Assembly: GCA_001839685.1 (NCBI GenBank)
Contig: MLAK01000057.1
Span: 7,724 to 71,723 of the forward strand
Length of the DNA: 64,000 nt
From: Tritrichomonas foetus
Lineage: Eukaryota > Parabasalia > Tritrichomonadida > Tritrichomonadidae
Reading direction: 5' to 3'
In this document: one piece after another, positions 38,477-45,716 of the stretch
Layout: every line of letters starts with the position of its first letter
Numbering within the stretch: position 1 is the first letter of the stretch
Notes under the pieces: model-generated
Database searches by the model: none
What the model saw: the letters and a program-made list of their open reading frames with translations, nothing else
Told to the model about the DNA's origin: nothing
Translations under genes and position numbers: made by a program

Positions 38477-40159
38477 TTAGTGGTATATGTACTCATATGG
38501 GAGTGGTCCGTCGAATGGTTGTGTGTCCATTCTCTTTGTTGATTGCTCGAGGAGAGTAGTGTTGTAGGCTTGTGAGTCCTTGTGCTTGAGGAATGAACGT
38601 GGTTCAAATTCAATGTCAATGTCGAAGACACGGAAGTTATCAAAAAGGTCCCAGTTGATGCGGATCATGTTTTCGATTGTTTGGTATGGAAGCATCCAAT
38701 ATCCACAACCGTTTGGATCGTTTTCGACTGGGTTCTTTGGTGTGAAGATTTGGGAAAGGGCCCAGAATGGGAATTGGTGGATTGTTTGGGATTCAACTTG
38801 TCCACTCTTAACCTTGATGAATGAAATGTCGTTGAGGCCATCAGCAAGAATTGAAACGTTGGCATCAATCTTTCCTGAGTCTTCACGTTGAAGGAAGTAA
38901 TCTGCATCAACATCGCAATAGTCTGCATTCTTGCAAACGAGGCGATCAGCGTAATCTGTTGTACCATTTCCACGAACGCGCCTGATACCTGTTGAAATTG
39001 TATCAAGGTTGCTCAAGTGTTCTTTCACTGTTTCAGTGTCGACTGGGATCCAGTTGAATGGTGTCTTATGGTTAGGGCAAAGAACGGCTTCATTTTCTTC
39101 TGATTGTTCGCCCATGTAGTATTCAACAGAGTGGCCTTCTGGGCGCCATGAGTTGTGGAGGATGAATCCACCTGTCATTGGGGCAACTGATGCTGGTGTT
39201 TGGAAGCGGTTGCGATAGAACCAATCGTCGTTATAGCCAACAAAGTTCATGGCATGACCACCAAGCTCAGACATGAATTTGGTATCAACGTTTGATAAGA
39301 AGACACCATCTTGTTGTCTGCCATCAAGGTCCATGATGAAGCAATATCCGTTGCCGTTGGGGCATTCGTGAAGTTTTTGAACGCATTGGTCCTTGTCTGC
39401 GAAAAGGGAATCTGCGCATGGAACGTAGTATCTGAGGTTTGGAAGTGGTGATCCAATACCGAGGGCTCTCTTTGACTTGAAGAGTAATTCTTTAGCACCT
39501 TGGACATTGTATGCGTTGGCGATCTTCTTGAATGACCACTTGATTGGATTTGACTCAAGGGCATCATAAAGTCCTGGGCAATCGAAGTATGACCAGTTAC
39601 CGATTGGATCTGGTTTGGCTGTGTATGGACAAACTGATTCTGGAAGGACGGCATTGTATGTTTCATTCCAGGCCTTTGCGAAATAGTAGAGTGATTCGAT
39701 CTGTTGATCTTCAGATGAGTTTGACATTAAACCACCATAGTAGCAAGCCTTGACTTCTGGATGTTTGTGGCATTGATCGCCGAGCCATGTGAAGAATGCT
39801 TGTTTGGAGAATGAAACGTATTCGTTTGGTTCTAAATAACCTTGTTCGACACCTTGATGATGGTAATGGCTTTCGAGGAGGTAGATCATTGAGAAACACC
39901 AGCAGCTGCCGATATTCATTTGATTTGTCGGTGGAAGGATGTATGACCTGTCAACAGCATAGCGGCGTGGAATCATATCGGATGGAATCTCCTTGTTTTT
40001 GGCCTGCAAGGCAAATACCATAGCGCATAAGGAAAATACCATGCAGAGGAAAGCAGTTAAGAAGATGCTAACCAACCAGCATTTTGGTGAGTTGGTGATT
40101 GAACCACCTTCCTGATTGCTGACCAAGGGCTGACCATTAAGGGATTCCATGTCTTTCAT
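38477..40159 (-). CDS. membrane-anchored papain-family (C1) cysteine protease
   Basis: The 560-aa protein has a short cytoplasmic head, one transmembrane helix (about residues 28-51) and then a C1 peptidase domain on the lumenal or outer side. Catalytic features are present: Gln80 (PPTNQ), Cys86 (GSCWCF), a His in GGHAMNFVGY (about 303) and Asn in FILHNSW (about 329). There is no long propeptide between the membrane span and the Cys box. A large extra domain follows HNSW, about 220 residues, unlike ordinary cathepsin L or B. Codon use is strongly biased with much higher GC than neighbours, suggesting high expression. The start is taken at 40159 (ATG); the frame opens further upstream only from a TTG. 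The TGAAAAAGTTTC box (40179-40190) is 20 nt upstream. Confidence 0.9.
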   Translation of the reverse strand: MKDMESLNGQPLVSNQEGGSITNSPKCWLVSIFLTAFLCMVFSLCAMVFALQAKNKEIPSDMIPRRYAVDRSYILPPTNQMNIGSCWCFSMIYLLESHYHHQGVEQGYLEPNEYVSFSKQAFFTWLGDQCHKHPEVKACYYGGLMSNSSEDQQIESLYYFAKAWNETYNAVLPESVCPYTAKPDPIGNWSYFDCPGLYDALESNPIKWSFKKIANAYNVQGAKELLFKSKRALGIGSPLPNLRYYVPCADSLFADKDQCVQKLHECPNGNGYCFIMDLDGRQQDGVFLSNVDTKFMSELGGHAMNFVGYNDDWFYRNRFQTPASVAPMTGGFILHNSWRPEGHSVEYYMGEQSEENEAVLCPNHKTPFNWIPVDTETVKEHLSNLDTISTGIRRVRGNGTTDYADRLVCKNADYCDVDADYFLQREDSGKIDANVSILADGLNDISFIKVKSGQVESQTIHQFPFWALSQIFTPKNPVENDPNGCGYWMLPYQTIENMIRINWDLFDNFRVFDIDIEFEPRSFLKHKDSQAYNTTLLEQSTKRMDTQPFDGPLPYEYIYH

Positions 40160-40848
40160 ATCAAAAATGATGTAGCATTGAAAAAGTTTCAAACATCTTG
40201 GCTTATGATTAACAAGAATTCTCAAAAAGTCATCATGTAGGTTAACTCAAAGAAGAAAAAAGTTAACTCAAATGTCAAATTACCAAAAAAGTTTAACTTT
40301 TTCACTGAAACAACAAGAACGATATGTATAGTTTCAGTATTTCACAAAATTGTGAGCATTTACTGAAAAAATGACGTGAAATAATTGACCTATTGGTTTA
40401 ATTATTGAGTGATAAAGTGAAATGAACATCACAAATATTCAACCGAAATCTCAATCCAATACAAAATCTTTCTCAAAAAGTCGTGTTAATCAAAATCATC
40501 GTTTTTTACCACCATGAAGTTTGGACCAATGAATAAAAATCAGTAAAAAATATTCTCATTATATATGCAATTCCTCCTTCCAATATTTTGCATATTTTTT
40601 TAGTCAAAGAAAATTGTGATATTTTCCCTGTTTGGGATGCATTTAATTTAATATCTGTTGTATTTTCCTATTCGATAAAAGAGAGTTCATTTCGATTCGT
40701 TGATGACATTCATCAATCAGAAATTTGAATTGATTGTGAATCATTGGTTTGTAATACAAACTTTGTATTGAGAATCAACTCTTTTTTAATTTTTATTATC
40801 TACTTTTTGTGATCATAAATAAATCTTCGAATCAATTCATTTTAAAAT

Positions 40849-40927
40849 GCGACTGTTTTCATCGTGAACATTTAAGGTCAAATGAAAAGTCAAAATATCA
40901 AAAAGTGTTCACAGTAAAAACTGTCGC
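40849..40927 (+). repeat. 49-bp dispersed element, copy B, inside larger palindrome
   Basis: The core 40864-40912 begins GTGAACA and ends TGTTCAC. Outside it, GCGACTGTTTT (40849-40859) pairs imperfectly with AAAAACTGTCGC (40916-40927), giving a 79-bp hairpin-capable palindrome. It lies 115 bp upstream of the ATG at 41027. A following block, TGTCGCCATT at 40922-40931, recurs at 48838 near copy C. Confidence 0.85.
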
Positions 40928-41002
40928 CATTAAATAATCCAAAATCATAAAGTTCTCAAAACAAAACAGTTTTCCCGTTATCTAATCGACCAAGTATTGA
41001 CA

Positions 41003-41012
41003 CAAAAAGTTT
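41003..41012 (+). promoter_or_regulatory. CAAAAAGTTT promoter-like box
   Basis: CAAAAAGTTT ends 15 nt before the ATG at 41027, followed by AAAATCATT with an initiator-like TCA. Function inferred. Confidence 0.45.
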
Positions 41013-41026
41013 AAAATCATTCCAAG

Positions 41027-41422
41027 ATGAGGAAAAAAGGCGTATCCGTCGATACTTTCCTCTCTACTTTAAAAATGGAAGTGAAAGCAACCCAAGATGC
41101 ACGACGAACGATGATTTCGGAAAAAATACAATCAGAAGAAGAATATACAGATGCTGTCGCACAAGCGCATCAAGTTGTTGGCGCCCGAATTCCTTCCCGC
41201 GCTGCAATGAGAGGCACTACAACACTACGAAGTACTTCGCCGAAGCCAGTAAAGGCCCGAGGGATGAATTCCAGCATGCGATCAAAAAAATTAATCGAAC
41301 CAACTCAGACTATGAAAGAAGAAGGAGAACATCAAAACCAACCACAAAAAGAATATCACGTTTATTTTGATCCCGAACAAGACCTCATGGCACTGATGGC
41401 ATTCCGACCACAAAGGCACTGA
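41027..41422 (+). CDS. small basic protein, unknown function
   Basis: A 131-aa protein with no family that I recognise. The first 55 residues are helical and charged (MEVKATQDARRTMISEKIQSEEEY). The middle is basic and Arg/Ser/Pro-rich (RAAMRGTTTLRSTSPKPVKARG), probably disordered. The C-terminus has a short hydrophobic stretch (YHVYFDPEQDLMALMAF). Composition is clearly richer in G and C than the flanks, and a promoter-like box lies just upstream, so I regard it as a real gene. A DNA-, RNA- or microtubule-binding role would fit the basic middle, but that is only inference. Confidence 0.7.
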   Translation: MRKKGVSVDTFLSTLKMEVKATQDARRTMISEKIQSEEEYTDAVAQAHQVVGARIPSRAAMRGTTTLRSTSPKPVKARGMNSSMRSKKLIEPTQTMKEEGEHQNQPQKEYHVYFDPEQDLMALMAFRPQRH

Positions 41423-41761
41423 AAAATTGGCAATTTTCTATTTGTTAAATTTCTATTTAATCCGTTACAATATTGTTCCACAAATTGATCAAATTCATAT
41501 AGTTCTGCAAAACTATTTTTTAGTTTCCCTCTGCATTTCGACCAAAAGTTAAGCCAGAAATTCAAATTCGCCTTTAGATTTGGCAAAATTAGAAGTAATC
41601 TATTTCATGTGTGGTCGTAATAATTTACAGAGGTATATTTTATAGTTTTTTGTTATAGTTTCTGAAACGTGTCAGAGTTTTAATTCTTTCATTTTGATAT
41701 TTGTTCCAAATATAAATCATACTTTTATTTTTTCCAATGACCTGATTTGCTCATCAAAAAA

Positions 41762-41849
<88 letters not shown>

Positions 41850-42394
41850 AATTTAATATGACATCATCTTGATGATTCTACGATTTTGTTCTTTTTTCAT
41901 TCAAAAGAAAAAAAATGTCTATTTGTAATTCATGGGAGTATGAATTTCCCTGATTACACATCAGAAGTTCTGATTTAGAACGATGGGGGAAAAGATATTG
42001 AATATTATGGAATTTCTACACATATTTATTTCCAACTTTTGATATAAAGCAGATGTTATTCATCATTTTTACAAATTTGTAATCACAATTTTTTTTTTTT
42101 TTTTTTTTTTTGTTTTGTTTTGGGTTAAGTTTCGTCAAAATTACTTTTATTGAAATTAGAAATGCTGGAGCGTTATTATGACGTTTTCCAACAATGAAAC
42201 AGAAAATGTAGGACCGAGTTACACCATTAATTGCACTAATTTAAAAAATATTCAAAATCTCTTCAAAATCAGGAAGATTATCTTGCTTAAATCATGCAAG
42301 ATATAAATTACTTAAGTACACAAATTGATGTGAAGTACATTCAAATATTTTGTGAAATAATTAATGGAGGTAATTTGGAAGCTTATTTTGATGC
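41423..42394. repeat. intergenic with 83-nt A-run and T-run
   Basis: An A-run spans 41763-41845 (about 83 nt) and a T-run 42089-42111. The minus strand at 41430-41590 reads open (NFWLNFWSKCRGKLKNS..) but has no start and could be chance. Confidence 0.85.
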
Positions 42395-42622
42395 ATGGAT
42401 CGTTTCCAAATTCCTGACAATAGGGAATTCACCAAGAAGCAACTTACAGATTTCATCAATAAATATCTGAAACATGAAAATATCGAAAATGATGTCAATG
42501 ATGAATCATTTATTGGAAACCAAATTATTGATAATCAGAAATATGATAATAAGTTTCACTATCATTGTTTGAACAAACCTATTGATTTATTTGGCCTTCA
42601 TTTCCCCATTAGTTTTTTATAA
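42395..42622 (+). CDS. possible 5' part of the channel gene, or upstream ORF
   Basis: A 75-aa frame (begins MDRFQIPDN) ends 2 nt before the channel ATG. It is charged and Asp/Asn/Lys-rich, like the cytoplasmic head of a channel. Its stop follows a six-T run; one additional T would fuse it in frame with the channel. Either the sequence has lost a T here, or a frameshift separates the two, or this is an independent upstream frame. Confidence 0.35.
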   Translation: MDRFQIPDNREFTKKQLTDFINKYLKHENIENDVNDESFIGNQIIDNQKYDNKFHYHCLNKPIDLFGLHFPISFL

Positions 42623-42624
42623 TT

Positions 42625-43815
42625 ATGAATTATAAATCGACTAAAAAGCAAAAACTCAGTGAATTTGGATTTACATACTACAAAAATTTCAACACTTGGG
42701 ACTTCCATAGTTTTTGCCGTGTTTTCGTTCAATCACAAGCATTTACAATATTAATATTTATCATGATTATTATCAATACAATTTTTTCTGCAATTGCAAC
42801 ACATTTAGAAGTTATTCATGATGGACAAATTCCTGACTTTTTTAATATTGCAGAAATATTTTTTCTGACAATTTATTCGTTAGAAATTGTTTTGAGATTT
42901 TTTTCATCGGCCAACTGGAGAAATTATTTCAATTTTTGGAATATTTTTGATTTGTTTATAGTAATATTATCAATTTTGCCATTTATTGGTAAAATGATTG
43001 ATTTTAGTTATCTTCGTGGTTTTCGAGCCTTAAGAGCACTCCGTGCATTGAAGTCTTTTAGAATCCATCGAAGGCTTGAATTAATGCTTCGTTCTTTATT
43101 TGTTACAATGAAGTCTGCCATTTCTATTGTTTTTATCTTTTTTATCTTTATTTTAATCTGTGCAATCTTTGCTTATAATCAATTTGGAAAGCTTGTTGAA
43201 GATCCTTGGGGTAAACTAGAAAGAGGTCTTTTGTACATTCTTGCGATTGCAACAAAAGATTCATGGAACATGCCACAAGTTGAACTTGATGAGAAATATG
43301 GTGAAGGCTCGAGATATTTCATTTCTTTTGTTTTGGTCTTCTTAGGTATCATTTTTTCGAGTTTAGTGATTGCTGCGGTAACTGATAGTTATTCAGCAAC
43401 ATCTGAAGAAGAATATGCAAAGATTCTAAAAAAGAGAAAAAGTAATATTTCGAAATATATTGAAAATAGTCAAATTGAAGAAGAAAAAAGACACGATAGA
43501 TTATTAAGGGAATCAATAAGTGATTCTATCAAGATTAGCAGACTAATTGATACTGATGTGACTGATCCAGAATTCCTAAAAATGTTGAAGGAAATTGAAA
43601 AGGCAGATACAAAAAGATCCCTATTTACAAATCCTGCTTGGATGAAATCTGTCGCTTTATCACTTGAAATCATTCAACAATACAATCTTGAAAAGCAAAA
43701 ATTACATCAGGAAATGTTAGAACATGTAATGCATTTATCAGATTTTACAAAGAACAAAGATCGAAGAAAACATCAAGAAAGAGAAAAAGAAACTATTGAA
43801 GAGCTTCAATTTTAA
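42625..43815 (+). CDS. CatSper-like single-domain voltage-gated cation channel
   Basis: A 396-aa protein with one six-segment ion-channel domain. S1 is about residues 40-58, S2 72-92 and S3 103-121. S4 (131-150) bears Arg/Lys every third residue (RGFRALRALRALKSFRIHRR). S5 is 163-187 and S6 231-255. The pore loop reads ATKDSW (209-214). The TxDxW form matches CatSper subunits of sperm flagella (for example TQDGW, TLDDW) rather than the TLESW of bacterial sodium channels, and the Asp suggests Ca2+ permeability. A C-terminal cytoplasmic coiled coil (about 258-396) could drive tetramerisation. This would set flagellar calcium entry if it is in the flagellum, which is inference. The 5' end is uncertain because of the frame interruption just upstream. 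Confidence 0.85.
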   Translation: MNYKSTKKQKLSEFGFTYYKNFNTWDFHSFCRVFVQSQAFTILIFIMIIINTIFSAIATHLEVIHDGQIPDFFNIAEIFFLTIYSLEIVLRFFSSANWRNYFNFWNIFDLFIVILSILPFIGKMIDFSYLRGFRALRALRALKSFRIHRRLELMLRSLFVTMKSAISIVFIFFIFILICAIFAYNQFGKLVEDPWGKLERGLLYILAIATKDSWNMPQVELDEKYGEGSRYFISFVLVFLGIIFSSLVIAAVTDSYSATSEEEYAKILKKRKSNISKYIENSQIEEEKRHDRLLRESISDSIKISRLIDTDVTDPEFLKMLKEIEKADTKRSLFTNPAWMKSVALSLEIIQQYNLEKQKLHQEMLEHVMHLSDFTKNKDRRKHQEREKETIEELQF

Positions 43816-44073
43816 TTTTTTTTATTAAATCGGGATTTATTATGTGTGCAATGTTATATAAATTTCTAAATGTTCAGAAAATTATTTCATTTTTCTTATT
43901 TCTTTATTTTTTACACAATTGATTTTGTTCATAAGATAATACGTTTCCATGTTGAAGAATATTTTCCCTGCTCGTTGTTTCCCCACATATTTTAGAGTAG
44001 ATTTATATATGCTTTATATTCAATGAATGTAATATATTTAGATGAAAAATAAATCAAACACTCAAAAAAGAGT

Positions 44074-44781
44074 TCATTTAAATGAGCTTGGAATTCCATT
44101 AATCGATTTTCCATGTGCAATGATATTCAAATATTCCATGAAATATTTTGGTGCTAAAATATATCCCTGCAAAATCGGCGAAATAGCCATTGATATTGCA
44201 TCAATTACAACTTGTTCATTGAAATTTTTCGGAAGTTTTTGCATTTGATGTTCTGTGGTTGTTGATATTTTATTCTTTTTAGATATTTCTACAACAACAA
44301 AACTACTTGGCATATTAAATTGGGCATGTACAAACATATGATCACCAATTATTGTTGTTTGATTTACACACTCGAAAACAACAAATAAATAAGACAATTC
44401 TTTAGTTTCATTATTATACACTATTGTTTGACAAGATTTGGTTGCAGCTGAATAGTTATATGATGCGAAATCATTAATTTCTTGAATTGTATTTTGAATA
44501 TCTATTTTATAATCCTGCATTGATGAAGGAAGCCATTTTTCAACATGAGATTCATATATATCAAGAAGAGTTGATGCTTCAAGGATTGATACGCTCATTT
44601 CTGATACTGAAGCAGCAGTAACTAATTTTTCAAATGAATTCCCAGGCTTAATATATGATATGTTTGATACTGTAACATTGTTTTGAAGAGCTAAACATAT
44701 TTTTGCTGATAATGCAATTGCTATAACAACTCCACATGTGATGAGCTCGATCATTGTTTTTTTGGTATTGGCAATTGACAT
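44074..44781 (-). CDS. signal-anchored extracellular-facing protein, unknown function
   Basis: The 235-aa protein has one hydrophobic segment near the start (about residues 10-34, MIELITCGVVIAIALSAKICLAL), either an uncleaved signal anchor or a signal peptide. Behind it lies an alpha/beta-looking domain with several NxT/NxS sites (NVT, NIS, NYS, NQT) and a few Cys, consistent with a secreted or surface location. No known family recognised. The start is the ATG at 44779-44781, 6 nt after which the hydrophobic segment is set up; an upstream ATG-less extension is ignored. A CAAAAAGTTAA box (44817-44827) lies 36 nt upstream and a dispersed-element copy about 385 bp upstream, both in this gene's direction. 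Confidence 0.7.
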   Translation of the reverse strand: MSIANTKKTMIELITCGVVIAIALSAKICLALQNNVTVSNISYIKPGNSFEKLVTAASVSEMSVSILEASTLLDIYESHVEKWLPSSMQDYKIDIQNTIQEINDFASYNYSAATKSCQTIVYNNETKELSYLFVVFECVNQTTIIGDHMFVHAQFNMPSSFVVVEISKKNKISTTTEHQMQKLPKNFNEQVVIDAISMAISPILQGYILAPKYFMEYLNIIAHGKSINGIPSSFK

Positions 44782-45329
44782 TATTTCAATTAAAAATGAC
44801 ACCAAAAGAATGTATACAAAAAGTTAAAACAATAATTGAGGTGTGAATGTTGATATTTCTCAATGACCATAATTTAATAACATCTTAATCGTTCCTATAA
44901 GAATTGTAATTATCAGTGACAAGTTTATGATAATATTAATTATGACAATGAAATAATCAATTATAATCACTGTGATTGGTAATCACACAATCTATTTACA
45001 TTTTTTCCTCATTCATAATTCATTATAAAATAAAAAAAAAGTATTGACTATTTTTACGAAACTACAGATTCAGTTTATTAAAGCAAAGTCACGACCAAAC
45101 TTTTCAAATTTTGGAAGACTCTTAAGAGTGTTAACACAATCAACTTTATATATATATATATATATAAATACACTTTTTGTTAATTTGACTTTTCATTTGA
45201 ATATATTTTTACACCTCTACAAAAATGTGGAAAGAAAGTGATATCACACCAACCTCCAAGCATATATCTATGTCTTAATAAAAAGTTGGTTCAATTTGAA
45301 TACACTCAATGATATTATCTTGATTCTGA
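44782..45329. other. intergenic with promoter box, TA repeat, element copy D
   Basis: Holds the CAAAAAGTTAA box (44817-44827), a TA repeat at about 45146-45166 and copy D of the dispersed element. Confidence 0.6.
45166..45214 (-). repeat. 49-bp dispersed element, copy D (inverted)
   Basis: Read on the minus strand it aligns ungapped to copies A-C. It shares TCAAATGAAAAGTCAAA exactly with B and C, plus AACAAAAAGTGT. Its ends are eroded (GTGTAAA and TGTATTT). It points toward the minus-strand gene starting at 44781. Confidence 0.75.
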
Positions 45330-45544
45330 TCGTTCAGAGTTGAAGGATCTGTTGATGACTGGAAGAAAGTCATGAGAAAAGTTAAATTTCTTGAACAATA
45401 TGAGCTTGAGTGGTGGATAAATTGAACGATGAACCAGTAATCATAAAAGCAGGAATGTTTGGCGTGAGTCAGGATCCAAAAACATTTTACTTTACACCAG
45501 AACTTGGATATATTTTTGAATATATACATAAAAGAGATATGTAG
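45330..45544 (+). pseudogene. DUF4419-like pseudogene fragment
   Basis: Two overlapping plus-strand frames give DUF4419-like sequence. The first (45330-45425) reads VEGSVDDWKKVMRKVKFL...LEWW, like the family's G..eDW..l...l..L motif. It ends in TGA. The second (about 45410-45544) reads KAGMFGVSQDPKTFYFTPELGYIF, like the family's C-terminal GF.GV.QDP.T..l.P.igw. A frameshift between them and no 5' part show it is broken. The function of DUF4419 proteins is unknown. It lies between two minus-strand genes. Confidence 0.55.
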
Positions 45545-45716
45545 GTTACAGAAAACTATTCACATCTATTTAAATAACATATAATAAATCCCAATTTTTT
45601 GCCGACTTAATGAATCTATTCATTTGAATAAAATAACATTAAATTTGAGCTTTTTCGAAATATCGTATTAATAAATAATAGAAGAGAATAGAAATAAAGT
45701 AACTTAACGGAAAAAT

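Larger units (their letters stand above)
40160..41026. other. intergenic with promoter boxes and dispersed element
   Basis: Includes TGAAAAAGTTTC (40179-40190) for the protease, a partial dispersed-element-like stretch near 40270-40305, the 49-bp element copy B (40864-40912) and CAAAAAGTTT (41003-41012) before the next gene. Confidence 0.6.

Noticed and set aside
38580..40023. Several ORFs opposite and in other frames of the C1 protease
   Set aside because: Shadow frames caused by the GC-rich codon bias; only the minus-strand frame has the catalytic motifs.
40270..40305. Partial match to the dispersed element
   Set aside because: Only part of the core matches and several bases are missing; AT-rich similarity could be chance.
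41430..41590. Minus-strand open stretch (NFWLNFWSKCRG..)
   Set aside because: No start codon, partly antisense to the end of the small basic gene and surrounded by AT-rich DNA; cannot be separated from chance.
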